A DNA stretch of 64,000 bases from Bradyrhizobium algeriense (GTDB lineage Bacteria > Pseudomonadota > Alphaproteobacteria > Rhizobiales > Xanthobacteraceae), in NCBI RefSeq assembly GCF_003062295.1, contig NZ_PYCN01000010.1, forward strand, positions 62,001 to 126,000, written 5' to 3'. Below, piece after piece: positions 8,124-16,896 of this stretch. The translations under genes were made by a program, and so were the position numbers. Position 1 is the first letter of the stretch. Each line of letters starts with the position of its first letter. Below the pieces are notes generated by a model that saw nothing but the letters and a program-made list of their open reading frames with translations, was not told the DNA's origin and searched no databases.

Positions 8124-8159
8124 GGATTCCTCCTGAGTTGCGTGATGCGGGTGATGCGG

Positions 8160-8384
8160 TCAGGCCGGTATGTACGCTTCGAATTCGGCGATTGCCTTGT
8201 TGGCGAGCCTAAGCCTGTTGAATTCGCCGTGCTGGAACATCTTCACGATGATTTGGAGCAATCGCTCGTCGGTGACGAGGCTATCGGCAATGGCGCCGGT
8301 CTTGCGCAGGTAGTTCGACGCGATGGCGTAGGCATCGCCCACCACCTCGAAGTTCATGACCTGAATTCCGCGCTCGACCAGCAT
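8160..8384 (-). CDS. Small soluble protein, unknown
   Basis: A 74-residue hypothetical, mostly helical (AYAIASNYLRKTGAIADSL, LLQIIVKMFQHGEFNRLRLA). It forms a tandem pair with the 7902 gene, 36 bases apart. Start uncertain: ATG at 8384 with a GTGAGG very close to it, or an internal ATG at 8357. No family recognised. Confidence 0.5.
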   Translation of the reverse strand: MLVERGIQVMNFEVVGDAYAIASNYLRKTGAIADSLVTDERLLQIIVKMFQHGEFNRLRLANKAIAEFEAYIPA

Positions 8385-8493
8385 ACCTCACCTGTTCCGT
8401 GACAGGCCCGACAATGCGCGAGGGGCGCGATGGTTCCATCTTTTTTGGGGAGCCCTGCCTTTTGACAGTAAAAACAGCGCGTTTCGGCTTGAT

Positions 8494-9591
8494 TCATCTC
8501 GAAATCGGCAACTCGGTCTCGGGATCGAAGAAATGCAGACGGCCGGCCTGGGCCGAAAGACGGACCTGATCGCCGCGCGCGATGACGGTTTCCGCAGGGA
8601 CGCGGGCGGCGGTGACGCTGGCGCTGCCTACCCTCGTCTCCAGCAAGATCTCGGAGCCGAGCTGTTCGACCACCTCGACGCGGGCATCGAAACCAAGGCC
8701 CGGGGCGCCAGCGCCGAGCACGAGGTGCTCCGGCCGCACGCCCAGGATCACGCGGCGGCCGCTGTAGGCCGCGAGCGGAGACGCGTCCGCAGGCCCGACC
8801 GTGAGCCGCAGGCCTTCTGCCTCGACTGACGTCACACCCGCTGCGCTGCGGACGCCGACGTCGATGAAGTTCATCGCGGGCGCGCCGATAAAGCCCGCGA
8901 CGAACTTGTTGGCGGGCTTGCCGTACACCTGCAGCGGCGTGCCGATCTGCTGAATCCTGCCGTCGCGCATGATGACGACGCGGTCGCCGAGCGTCATAGC
9001 CTCGACCTGGTCGTGGGTCACGAACACCGACGTGGTCGGAATCTCCGCATGCAGGCGCTTGATCTCGATGCGCATCTGCGCGCGCAGCTTGGCATCGAGG
9101 TTCGACAGCGGCTCGTCGAACAAAAACACCTGCGGATTGCGCACAATGCAGCGGCCGAGCGCGACGCGCTGCTGCTGTCCTCCAGATAATTGCCTGGGCT
9201 TGCGCTGGAGCAAATCATGCAACCCGAGCATGCCGGCGGCGCGGTCGATCGCCGCCTTGATCTCGGCTTCCGCCGTCTTCTTGTTGCGCAGGCCGAACGC
9301 CAGATTGTCGTAGACGCTCATGTGCTGGTAGAGCGCGTAGTTCTGGAACACCATGGCGACGTCGCGGTCTCGCGGCGGCAGATGATTGACCACCTTGTTG
9401 CCGATGCGGATGTCGCCGCTGGTGATGTCTTCCAGGCCTGCGATCATGCGCAGCGTGGTCGACTTGCCGCATCCGGACGGGCCGACCAGCGCCACGAATT
9501 CCTTGTCGGCAATCTCGAGATCGACGTCCTTCACGGCGTGGAACAGCGTGCCATAATGCTTGTTCAGCTTTTGGAGTGTGATCGCTGCCAT
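8494..9591 (-). CDS. ABC importer ATPase, MalK/UgpC type
   Basis: A 365-residue ATPase for carbohydrate-type uptake. Walker A GPSGCGKST, Q-loop MVFQNYALY, signature LSGGQQQR, Walker B VFLFDEPLSNLDA and H-loop FVTHDQ are all present in the first 220 residues. The C-terminal 130 residues form the TOBE/OB regulatory domain with the subgroup motif GVRPEHL. The ATG at 9591 (MAAITLQKLNKHYG) is the family start, and the longer frame to 9792 overlaps the binding-protein gene. Last gene of the four-gene importer operon, separated from the binding protein by a hairpin. Substrate unproven; probably a sugar or polyol. Confidence 0.92.
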   Translation of the reverse strand: MAAITLQKLNKHYGTLFHAVKDVDLEIADKEFVALVGPSGCGKSTTLRMIAGLEDITSGDIRIGNKVVNHLPPRDRDVAMVFQNYALYQHMSVYDNLAFGLRNKKTAEAEIKAAIDRAAGMLGLHDLLQRKPRQLSGGQQQRVALGRCIVRNPQVFLFDEPLSNLDAKLRAQMRIEIKRLHAEIPTTSVFVTHDQVEAMTLGDRVVIMRDGRIQQIGTPLQVYGKPANKFVAGFIGAPAMNFIDVGVRSAAGVTSVEAEGLRLTVGPADASPLAAYSGRRVILGVRPEHLVLGAGAPGLGFDARVEVVEQLGSEILLETRVGSASVTAARVPAETVIARGDQVRLSAQAGRLHFFDPETELPISR

Positions 9592-9626
9592 TGCCCCGCC
9601 GTGACCGAACCTGATGATGCCTGTTT

Positions 9627-9659
9627 CAAAAAGCCCGCCGCGAGCTTGCGCGGCGGGCT
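9627..9659 (-). terminator. Intrinsic terminator/attenuator between binding protein and ATPase
   Basis: An 11-base perfect stem AGCCCGCCGCG / CGCGGCGGGCT (9632-9642 with 9649-9659), six-base loop, followed on the minus strand by a T run. Its position inside the operon would let the binding protein be made in excess over the ATPase. Confidence 0.75.
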
Positions 9660-9671
9660 TCGCGTTCGTGA

Positions 9672-10958
9672 TTATTGCGCAGCCTTGCTGACCAGCGGCG
9701 CGCCCTCGGCAAGCACTCTTGCGATGTCCTCGCGCTTGCCGGTGACGGCCCTGGTGACGGTGTCGTTGAACGCCTTGTGCACGGCCGGCCATTGCGGGAA
9801 GTAATAGGCGCCGCGCACCTTATCCGGCGAATCCAGCACCGATTCCTTCAAGAGCTTCATGAAGGAGTCTTCGGCGGCAATCTTCGGCCAGAACGTCGTG
9901 TTGGGCGGCGGCGCGCCGGTCATCTTGAACAGCCTGGTCTGGCCTTCCTCGTCAAGCATCATCGCTTCCAGCATCTGCTTGGCCAGCTTCTTGCGCTCCG
10001 GCGCAATCGACTTCGGGATCGCCCAGCCCCAGATATCGTCCCAGGCGAAGGGTTTGGCCCGGTTGGGACCGAGCGGGAAGCGCGCGGCGGCCACCTTGCC
10101 GGCCACCTTGGATTTGGCCGGGTCGTTGAACGTCCCCCACCACAGCGAGTCGGCGACGGTGAACGCGGCATCGCCGGACATGAAGATGGCATTAGCCTCG
10201 TTACGGTCATAGGCCGGCATGCCGCGCGGCGAGATCTTGTGGGTGTTGATGACGTCCCACCAATATTCGACGGTCTGCTGCATGCATGGCTCAGTCAGGC
10301 CGGACTTCCATCCATTGGCTGCGAGTACCTTGTTGTCGCGCTCATAGGCCGGCATCAGCACGTCGCAATTGTTGCCCCACATCGACCAGAACCAGCTGAA
10401 CCAGCTATGGTTCATCGACATGCCGCCGACATAGCCGAACTTGACCTTGCCGTCGGCCTGCAGCTTCTTGCTTGTTGTGATCAGTTCTTCCAGCGTCTTC
10501 GGCACTTCCTCCGGCTTGACCAGATCGGAGCGGTAGAAGAACACGCTGAAGGTCTGGCCCATAGGCACGACGGTGTTCTTGCCTTCCGCATTGGCGAACA
10601 CGACCGGGGCCATGCTCCATTTGTCGGCGTATTTATTGGCTTCGACGTCGTCGGTCGGCTCCAGCAGATGCGCCCAGGTCTGTCCCCAGTCGTCATTGTG
10701 CCAGATGACGTCGTACTGGTCGGCGTTCGACGTCAGCGACGCCGTCATTTTCTCGACATAGACGCCGTAGGAATTCGGCACCTTGACGATCTTGACGCCG
10801 TTCTTGGCGCCCCAGGCCTCGAACATCGCAATCGAGGCGTCCTGGATCGGGCTCGGCTGGTAGCCGATCCGCAGTTCCTTCACCTGTGCGGCGGCACCGC
10901 CGGTCGCAGCCACCAGGGCCGCGGTCGCCGCAACGAACCATCTCGCCAGTCCCTGCAT
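9672..10958 (-). CDS. ABC importer substrate-binding protein (family 1, carbohydrate type)
   Basis: A 428-residue periplasmic binding protein. The signal peptide is residues 1-24 (WFVAATAALVAATGGAAAQ), and the mature part begins KELRIGYQPSPIQDASIAMF. It shows the MalE-like bilobal order, including DVIWHNDDWGQTWAHLLEP, PMGQTFSVFFYRSDL for the hinge and many Trp residues (SWFSWFWSMWGNN) of the kind that stack against sugar rings. Two Cys (NNCDVL and EPCMQ) could pair. Third gene after the two permeases. Substrate probably a carbohydrate; this is family inference only. Confidence 0.9.
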   Translation of the reverse strand: MQGLARWFVAATAALVAATGGAAAQVKELRIGYQPSPIQDASIAMFEAWGAKNGVKIVKVPNSYGVYVEKMTASLTSNADQYDVIWHNDDWGQTWAHLLEPTDDVEANKYADKWSMAPVVFANAEGKNTVVPMGQTFSVFFYRSDLVKPEEVPKTLEELITTSKKLQADGKVKFGYVGGMSMNHSWFSWFWSMWGNNCDVLMPAYERDNKVLAANGWKSGLTEPCMQQTVEYWWDVINTHKISPRGMPAYDRNEANAIFMSGDAAFTVADSLWWGTFNDPAKSKVAGKVAAARFPLGPNRAKPFAWDDIWGWAIPKSIAPERKKLAKQMLEAMMLDEEGQTRLFKMTGAPPPNTTFWPKIAAEDSFMKLLKESVLDSPDKVRGAYYFPQWPAVHKAFNDTVTRAVTGKREDIARVLAEGAPLVSKAAQ

Positions 10959-11003
10959 CGCCTCTCCTCCTGTTTTTTGTCGTTGTGTCGTGTCTTCCCT
11001 CAG

Positions 11004-11840
11004 CTAAATCCTTAAACCCCGTATTACGTATTTCTGGCCGAACAGCGCGATCAAAAACGCCGGCACCAGCGCCATGACCGCGGTCGCCGCCATCAGGTTC
11101 CAGCGCAATCCCATCTCGGTGACGAACTGCGCCATCACAACCGTAATCATCGGCACGCGGTTGCCGGTCAGGATCAGCGCGAACAGAAACTCGTTCCAGG
11201 TGAACAGCCAGCACAACACGGCGAGCGCGGAAATCGCCGGCAGCGCCGACGGCACCGCGACGCGGATGAAGGCGCCCCACCGGGTGCAGCCGTCGATCAT
11301 GGCGGCGTATTCCATCGACGGGTCGATGCCGTCGAAAAAGCCCTTCATCAGCCATGAGAAGAAGCAGATATGCACGGCGACGTGCGGCAGCAGCAGCCCC
11401 GTATAGGTGTCGTAGATGCCCCAGCTTTGCGTCACGAAATACAGCGGCAATACCCAGGAGATATAGGGCACGCAGCGGAACACATAGATCGTTCCGAACC
11501 AGATCCGCGAGGCCGGCCCGGTGAAGCGCGACAGCATGTAGCCGCTCGAGACCGTCACCAGCAGCGAGAACACGGTCGCCAGCGTCGAGATCAGCGCGCT
11601 GTTGAGGAAGGCGCTGACGATCCGCTCGTCGCTCAGCACCTCGGCGAAGCTGCTGAGCGTAAATTCAGTGCCGCGATGGACGTAATAGACGCCGGATTCC
11701 GGCCGCAGCGAGGTCAGGATCAGCCACAGCACCGGAAAGGCGAACGCAAAGCAGATGAAAGCGAGCGCCAGCGCGAACAGCGTCTTGCGGCCGATCGGCG
11801 GCAGCCACGGCAGGAATTCGGAGCGGCGTACCATGGGCAT
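11004..11840 (-). CDS. ABC importer permease, MalG type
   Basis: A 278-residue inner-membrane permease with six predicted transmembrane helices. The cytoplasmic EAA loop is EYAAMIDGCTRWGAFIRVAV followed by PSALPAI, the contact for the ATPase. It ends with the typical short C-terminus GQKYVIRGLRI. Five bases separate it from the MalF-type gene upstream, so the two are co-translated or co-transcribed. Confidence 0.92.
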   Translation of the reverse strand: MPMVRRSEFLPWLPPIGRKTLFALALAFICFAFAFPVLWLILTSLRPESGVYYVHRGTEFTLSSFAEVLSDERIVSAFLNSALISTLATVFSLLVTVSSGYMLSRFTGPASRIWFGTIYVFRCVPYISWVLPLYFVTQSWGIYDTYTGLLLPHVAVHICFFSWLMKGFFDGIDPSMEYAAMIDGCTRWGAFIRVAVPSALPAISALAVLCWLFTWNEFLFALILTGNRVPMITVVMAQFVTEMGLRWNLMAATAVMALVPAFLIALFGQKYVIRGLRI

Positions 11841-11844
11841 CGGG

Positions 11845-12738
11845 TCAGGCCTTTGCGATGCGATCGACGAGGCGGTAGAGCACCACGCCGATCACGAGGA
11901 TGATGAGCCCGCCGACGATGGCGGCCGCCGAACCGCGGCCGAGATCGAGGTTGAGGAAGGCGTGCACATAGGCATAGAGGCTGAACAATTCCGTCGAGCG
12001 GCCGGGCCCGCCGCCGGTCAGCGTCCACACGATGTCGAACGTGCGGAAGGCATCGATGGCGCGGATCACCACGCACACCACGATCACCGGGCGCAGCATC
12101 GGCAGCGTCAGGAAGCGAAACACGCGCCATGTAGTGGTGCCGTCGATGGCCGCGGCCTCGAACGGCTCCTTCGGCAGGCTCTGCAGTCCGGCCAACAGCA
12201 GCAGCGTGAACCACGGCGTCCACAGCCAGATGTCGGTCAGAAGGATGATGCCGAACGCGCTCCAGCGCTGCACCAGCCAGGGCTGCCCCTCGAGCCCGAT
12301 GGCTTCAAGCACCACATTCACGATGCCGAACTGGTCGTTGAAGATCCAGCGGATCATGATCGCGGCGATGACGGGCGCCACCATCAGCGGCACCAGCAGG
12401 ATCGTCTGCACCAGCTTCTGTCCGCGGAATGGACGGTTGAGCAAGAGCGCCAGCATGAGCCCCGTCACCAGCGCGCCGGCGACGCTGAGAACCATGAACA
12501 GGAAGGTGTTCGGCAGCACCACGTAGAGGAACGCCGGATCCGTTATCACGGCGACATAGTGGTCGAAGCCGATCCAGGTTTTTTTGGGATTATAGAGCGC
12601 CCAGTCGCGAAAGCTGGCGTTGGCGCCGATCACGATCGGCACGACCTGAAACAGCAGCAACAACAGCGCAGCCGGCGCGATCAGAAGCAGCACGAAACGC
12701 TGTTGCTCGCCGAACATGGGACGCCGCGATGCCGACAA
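11845..12738 (-). CDS. ABC importer permease, MalF type
   Basis: A 297-residue permease with about six helices, starting with LLLIAPAALLLLLFQVVPI. The EAA loop is EAAAIDGTTTWRVFRFLTLP. Start uncertain: a TTG at 12738 with GGGGA eight bases upstream, or ATG at 12717 giving MFGEQQRF, with no ribosome site. First gene of the importer operon. A cluster of GATTGTG/CACAATC half-sites lies 110-150 bases upstream and is the likely control region. Confidence 0.9.
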   Translation of the reverse strand: MSASRRPMFGEQQRFVLLLIAPAALLLLLFQVVPIVIGANASFRDWALYNPKKTWIGFDHYVAVITDPAFLYVVLPNTFLFMVLSVAGALVTGLMLALLLNRPFRGQKLVQTILLVPLMVAPVIAAIMIRWIFNDQFGIVNVVLEAIGLEGQPWLVQRWSAFGIILLTDIWLWTPWFTLLLLAGLQSLPKEPFEAAAIDGTTTWRVFRFLTLPMLRPVIVVCVVIRAIDAFRTFDIVWTLTGGGPGRSTELFSLYAYVHAFLNLDLGRGSAAAIVGGLIILVIGVVLYRLVDRIAKA

Positions 12739-12848
12739 GCCGGTTTCCCCATTTGGGCATCAAGCCGTCACGACTCTTCTGGCCGGTACGCGCGTGAAGC
12801 CTGTATTTTCGGGGAGTATGGGCGGGGCGTCGAAGGCTAGTCAATCCG

Positions 12849-12891
12849 GATTGTGGCACGCGGCACAATCGGATTGTGCGAGAGCACAATC
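12849..12891. promoter_or_regulatory. Cluster of four GATTGTG/CACAATC half-sites
   Basis: GATTGTG at 12849-12855, CACAATC at 12864-12870, GATTGTG at 12872-12878 and CACAATC at 12885-12891. The middle two form the perfect 15-base palindrome CACAATC-G-GATTGTG. It lies between ldtR (end 13093) and the importer operon, so it is probably the operator of the importer; the binding regulator is not known. Confidence 0.6.
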
Positions 12892-13092
12892 GGATCGGCG
12901 AAGGCAAGCGATCGGGCAGACGCTGATTGAAAACATCAACCAGAGGTGCGCCAAAAAGCAAAACGCACCGGACCCGGAGAACCGGTGCCGATGCGCTTTC
13001 AGCAAAGGCTTACTGCCTTGCCAGTTCATTGTCCGCTGTTGGCTGCCGGTCTTCTCGGATGGCCGGCTTGACCGCGAGCGGAAAAGAAATTC

Positions 13093-13608
13093 TCAGAGGC
13101 GATACAGGATCTGGTCGGTCCAGAACCGCTCGAGGCGGTGCAGCGACTTGTTCAGCGTTGCGAACTCCTCGTTCGAGATGCCGCCGACCTGCTCCACGGT
13201 CTTGACGTGCTTCTGGTAGAGCGCGTCGACGATCTTGCGGATTTCCTGGCCCTGCGCGGTCAGGCGGATGCGGACCGAACGGCGATCGACGCGGGAGCGC
13301 TGATGATCGAGGAAGCCGAGCTCGACGAGCTTCTTGAGGTTATAGGAGACGTTGGAGCCGAGGTAGTAACCGCGCGTGCGCAGCTCGCCCGCGGTCAGCT
13401 CCTTGTCGCCGATGTTATAGAGCAGCAATGCCTGCACCGAATTGATGTCGGCGCGGCCGCGGCGATCGAATTCATCCTTGATGACGTCGAGCAGCCGGCG
13501 GTGAAGCCGCTCCACCAAAGTCAACGCTTCCAGATAGAGCGGCTGCACCGGAGTTTGACCGGCAGAGCGTTCAGCGGTTTCCACCGCCGTTGCAACGGCT
13601 TTGATCAT
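13093..13608 (-). CDS. ldtR: MarR-family regulator LdtR
   Basis: A 171-residue winged-helix regulator that matches the LdtR group of Rhizobiales and Liberibacter, in which it controls an L,D-transpeptidase gene and osmotic/cell-wall stress genes. The signature stretches are ERLHRRLLDVIKDEFDRRGR, the recognition region TRGYYLGSNVSYNLKKLVEL and the wing HQRSRVDRRSVRIRLT. The start at 13608 is an ATG preceded by AGGGGAAGTGTC. The DUF6163 gene upstream on the same strand is the usual neighbour of ldtR in Rhizobiales. Whether it also governs the downstream sugar importer is open. Confidence 0.88.
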   Translation of the reverse strand: MIKAVATAVETAERSAGQTPVQPLYLEALTLVERLHRRLLDVIKDEFDRRGRADINSVQALLLYNIGDKELTAGELRTRGYYLGSNVSYNLKKLVELGFLDHQRSRVDRRSVRIRLTAQGQEIRKIVDALYQKHVKTVEQVGGISNEEFATLNKSLHRLERFWTDQILYRL

Positions 13609-14105
13609 GACACTTCCCCTGTCGTCGTTTTTCGACTTATTTCGACGAAACTTCTGTCCCGCCTGATAGGTTCAACTTAAGGGGGCCGTTTGAAGATCCG
13701 CTTAAATAAGAGAATAAAGAGATCATGAATTTAACAGAGTGAATTGTCGATTAAGCCCCATGGATCAAGGCTTTTTGCAATATTTCATTGACGGTGAGAG
13801 CGTCATGTTCACGCTTCGTCTGCAAGCCCTGTCGCATTCGGAAACAGGTGCGTCTGAAATCGAAACGCTCGCGTAAGGTGTGTGGTGGAACCCTTTACGC
13901 CCCTTAACGGTGACTGAAGCGTTACCGGCAAAATATTTGAAAATTTTAGCGGATGGCGTCGCGGTTTCTGCACCCGGATGAATTATGGCGGGAAACTGAC
14001 ACGCTCGGACTCGCGGTGACACGCCTCACCCAACCCTCTAAGAGCAAGCTTCGCTTGTCTCGACCCCGTAAGAGCCGGGCGAGGGAGCGCATCGGAGCAA
14101 GCCTC
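13609..14105. other. AT-richer intergenic region upstream of ldtR
   Basis: About 500 bases without a convincing gene. The part next to ldtR holds a TTAAG...CTTAA inverted pair (about 13677-13707) and an AT-rich run with many A/T steps, likely the ldtR promoter. An 85-codon frame at 13765-14022 lacks a ribosome site and protein-like composition and is not called. Confidence 0.5.
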
Positions 14106-14579
14106 CTACGGCGGCCGTTCGCGCGCGGCCATCCAGGCGAGCGCCAGATACGCCGCCAGCATCACGGCTTCGAGTCCCACGACCGTCAGGCTGCCGCCGT
14201 AGATTCCGGGAAACATCAGCTCGATCACCGCCATCGACACCACGGTGGTGAGCCACACCACCGCGCCCCAGGGCGTCGCAAGCCACAGGCCGACGGCGGC
14301 GACGAGTTCGATCACGGCGAAATAGACGGTCGCGGTCTGCCAGGCCATCGACTGGTTCTCGAACGCCTCTTCCTCGCCGCCGATGAAACCCGTCACCTGC
14401 GCCCAGTGGTACAGGCCTTTCAGGATCGAGATGGCCGCCATGACGCGCAGAAACAGCACGAGGCGGCGCGTCCAGACGTTCTCGTCGGGCTCGATCCGCT
14501 CCGACGACATCGCCGCCATCGACATGGCATTGTCCCTGGACCTGTCCCGCCCCTGATCGCGCGCCGAAGTATCAGACAT
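14106..14579 (-). CDS. DUF6163 inner-membrane protein
   Basis: A 157-residue protein with a soluble charged N-terminus and four transmembrane helices from about residue 40 (LVLFLRVMAAISILKGLYHW, TVYFAVIELVAAVGLWLATP, VVWLTTVVSMAVIELMFPGI, VVGLEAVMLAAYLALAWMA). The adjacency to ldtR is characteristic of DUF6163 in Rhizobiales. The start may be ATG 14579 or the internal ATG 14525 (MSMAAMSS). Role unknown, likely in envelope homeostasis given its neighbour. Confidence 0.75.
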   Translation of the reverse strand: MSDTSARDQGRDRSRDNAMSMAAMSSERIEPDENVWTRRLVLFLRVMAAISILKGLYHWAQVTGFIGGEEEAFENQSMAWQTATVYFAVIELVAAVGLWLATPWGAVVWLTTVVSMAVIELMFPGIYGGSLTVVGLEAVMLAAYLALAWMAARERPP

Positions 14580-14763
14580 GGAAGTTGACCTCGGAATCGG
14601 GGCTCAACGCGTACTGGAATGTCCTCATAGCCATGTCTTGGCCCGCCGGGACGGTAAAATCAATTGCCGATGAGATGGATCAAGCCTCGGTGACGGGCGA
14701 CCTTCAAGGTGCTAGAACTGGAACAAATCAAAACTGACCAGCGCCTTCAGGAGTACCCATCAC

Positions 14764-15825
14764 ATGGCGATCAAATTCGGGCGTCCGATCGAAATGCGCG
14801 ACGCACCGCGGCGGCAGACCGCCCTCGCCTCCACCCCGCTGGACCTGGCGATCCGCCCCCGCCGCAACCGCAAGGCGGAATGGGCGCGGCGGATGGTGCG
14901 CGAAAACGTGCTGACCACAAATGATCTGATCTGGCCGATGTTCGTGGTCGACGGAAACAACACGCGCACGCCCATCACCTCGATGCCCGGCGTCGACCGC
15001 CTCACCGTCGATCAGGCGGTGCGCGACGCCGAGCGCGCGATGAAGCTCGACATCCCCTGCATCGCGCTGTTCCCCTATACCGAACCGTCCTTGCGCGACG
15101 AGAACGGTTCCGAAGCGCTCAACCCGAACAATCTGGTCTGCCAGTCGGTGCGCGCGATCAAGAAGGAATTTCCTGAGCTCGGCGTGCTCTGCGACGTGGC
15201 GCTCGATCCCTTCACCAGCCACGGCCATGACGGGTTGATCGAGGACGGCAAGATCCTCAACGACGAGACGGTGGCGGTGCTGGTGCGGCAGGCGCTGGTG
15301 CAGGCCGAGGCCGGCTGCGACATCATCGCGCCCTCCGACATGATGGACGGCCGCGTCGGCGCGATCCGCGAGGCGCTGGATGAGGCCGGCTTCCTCGACG
15401 TGCAGATCATGTCCTACGCGGCGAAATACGCATCCGCCTTCTACGGCCCGTTCCGCGACGCCATTGGTTCCGCAAAAACGCTGACCGGCGACAAGCGCAC
15501 CTACCAGATGGACAGCGCCAATTCCGACGAAGCGCTGCGCGAGGTCGAACTCGACATCGCCGAGGGCGCCGACATGGTGATGGTGAAACCCGGCATGCCC
15601 TATCTCGATATCGTGCGGCGGGTGAAGGACACGTTTTCGATGCCGACCTTCGTCTACCAGGTGTCCGGCGAATACGCGATGATCGCAGCCGCCGCCAACA
15701 ATGGCTGGATCGACGGCGACCGCGCGATGATGGAAAGCCTGCTCGGCTTCAAGCGCGCCGGCGCGGATGGGATTTTGACGTACTTTGCGCCGAAGGCCGC
15801 GGAGAAGATCAAGGCGAATTCGTAG
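14764..15825 (+). CDS. hemB: Porphobilinogen synthase (5-aminolevulinate dehydratase)
   Basis: A 353-residue enzyme that condenses two 5-aminolevulinate molecules to porphobilinogen in haem and vitamin B12 synthesis. The two active-site lysines are in IMSYAAKYAS and in ADMVMVKPGMPYLD. The metal-site stretch DVALDPFTSHGHDG has Asp residues in place of the zinc-binding Cys, the Mg-dependent type documented for Bradyrhizobium. The C-terminal YFAPKAAEKI is typical. GGAG lies shortly before the ATG. The stop TAG at 15823-15825 abuts a hairpin repeat. In Bradyrhizobium hemB responds to iron through Irr; only a weak AGAAC-type element is visible upstream. Confidence 0.96.
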   Translation: MAIKFGRPIEMRDAPRRQTALASTPLDLAIRPRRNRKAEWARRMVRENVLTTNDLIWPMFVVDGNNTRTPITSMPGVDRLTVDQAVRDAERAMKLDIPCIALFPYTEPSLRDENGSEALNPNNLVCQSVRAIKKEFPELGVLCDVALDPFTSHGHDGLIEDGKILNDETVAVLVRQALVQAEAGCDIIAPSDMMDGRVGAIREALDEAGFLDVQIMSYAAKYASAFYGPFRDAIGSAKTLTGDKRTYQMDSANSDEALREVELDIAEGADMVMVKPGMPYLDIVRRVKDTFSMPTFVYQVSGEYAMIAAAANNGWIDGDRAMMESLLGFKRAGADGILTYFAPKAAEKIKANS

Positions 15826-15964
15826 GTGGGTTAGGCGAAGCCATAACCCACCAAAGTTTCGATACGCGGACGGTCCCGCGGTGGATTACGCCTTCGGCTA
15901 ATCCACCGCTACCATCGTGCGCAAGGCTCCCTCCGCGTCTTTGCGAGCGAAGCGAAGCAATCCA
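15825..15964. repeat. Cluster of three hairpin repeat elements after hemB
   Basis: First hairpin GGTGGGTTA / TAACCCACC (15825-15833 with 15844-15852), second GCGGTGGATTA / TAATCCACCGC (15878-15888 with 15899-15909), then a lone family A arm at 15941-15964. The first arm begins on the last base of the hemB stop codon. Confidence 0.8.
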
Positions 15965-16109
15965 TGGCGCAGCATAACGGATAGCAATGACGCGGTGGGA
16001 GTGACGTTCCTCACCCCCAATATTGAACGCTGTTAATGGTCGCAGGCCCTTGGCGAGCACTTGGCCGGTTCCCATGTTTCGTTCGGTAAATTCGGCCTGG
16101 AGGACGACC

Positions 16110-16736
16110 ATGTCTTATAGCGGCTCTGGCAATACCGGTGGCGGCGCTTCAAGTGCTGGCGGCCCTTCAGGTGCTGGCGGCCCTTCAAGTGCTGGCGGCC
16201 CTTCAAGTGCCGGCGGCGCCTGGCGGAACGACGGCGGGGTGCCGCCGCATGCGTTCGATCCGGATCTGCAGCCGGAACTGTTTCGCGGCCTGCTGACGCG
16301 GCGAGTATTTGCGTTCCTGATCGACCTCGTGGTGCTGTCGGTGCCCGTCATCCTCGGCTACATCTTCATCTTCGTGTTCGGCATCGTGACGCTGGGACTG
16401 GGCTTTATGCTGTTCTGGCTGGCGTGGCCGGCTACCATCGTGTGGGCGATCGTCTATTACGGCGCCTCGATCGGCGGCCCGCATTCGGCCACCATGGGCA
16501 TGCGCGCGATGGATCTGGAGCTGCGCACCTGGTACGGCGCCCCTGGCTATTTCGTGCTCGGCGCCTGCCATGCCGTGCTGTACTGGGTCTCGATCTCGTT
16601 CCTGACGCCGCTGGTGCTGCTGGTCGGCCTGTTCAACGGCCGGCGCCGGCTGCTGCACGATATCATCCTGGGAACCGTGGTCATCAACAGCTCGGTTCGC
16701 ACTCAGGTAGCGCCATCGGCACGCAGCAGCTACTGA
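16110..16736 (+). CDS. RDD-family membrane protein
   Basis: A 208-residue protein. Residues 1-45 are a low-complexity Gly/Ser/Pro linker encoded by an 18-base tandem repeat. The RDD domain follows: RGLLTRRVFAFLIDLVVL holds the first helix with the conserved Arg and Asp, then two further hydrophobic segments and the end LFNGRRRLLHDIILGTVVI. The start at 16110 has GGAGG six bases upstream. RDD proteins are small membrane proteins, some proposed as Na+/H+ antiporters; the role here is unknown. Confidence 0.85.
   Translation: MSYSGSGNTGGGASSAGGPSGAGGPSSAGGPSSAGGAWRNDGGVPPHAFDPDLQPELFRGLLTRRVFAFLIDLVVLSVPVILGYIFIFVFGIVTLGLGFMLFWLAWPATIVWAIVYYGASIGGPHSATMGMRAMDLELRTWYGAPGYFVLGACHAVLYWVSISFLTPLVLLVGLFNGRRRLLHDIILGTVVINSSVRTQVAPSARSSY
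16152..16220 (+). repeat. 18-base tandem repeat in the RDD gene
   Basis: Four units (the last incomplete) of AGTGCTGGCGGCCCTTCA at 16152, 16170, 16188 and 16206. They encode S-A-G-G-P-S repeats. An 18-base change keeps the frame, so copy number could vary between strains. Confidence 0.9.
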
Positions 16737-16896
16737 GCGAGCAGCAAACCAATTGACCGTCAGCCCTCGGGGCGCGATGTTACAGTTGGTCCGGCCCGGA
16801 TTGAATCGGGGCCGGCCCGGCACTTTTTCGCTTTGACGCGTTTTCTTAACGGGAAAGCGCTATGGTTGATTTGTTTCGGAGGCCTGACGATCCGAC

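Noticed and set aside
9675..11015. A 446-codon frame opposite the substrate-binding protein
   Set aside because: Antisense of a clear binding-protein gene with signal peptide and family motifs; the product is rich in Arg and His without domains.
13765..14022. An 85-codon frame upstream of ldtR
   Set aside because: No ribosome site, no hydrophobic or helical pattern, and it lies in the A/T-rich control region.
16152..16220. CRISPR-like array
   Set aside because: Units are contiguous without spacers and encode a low-complexity protein linker.
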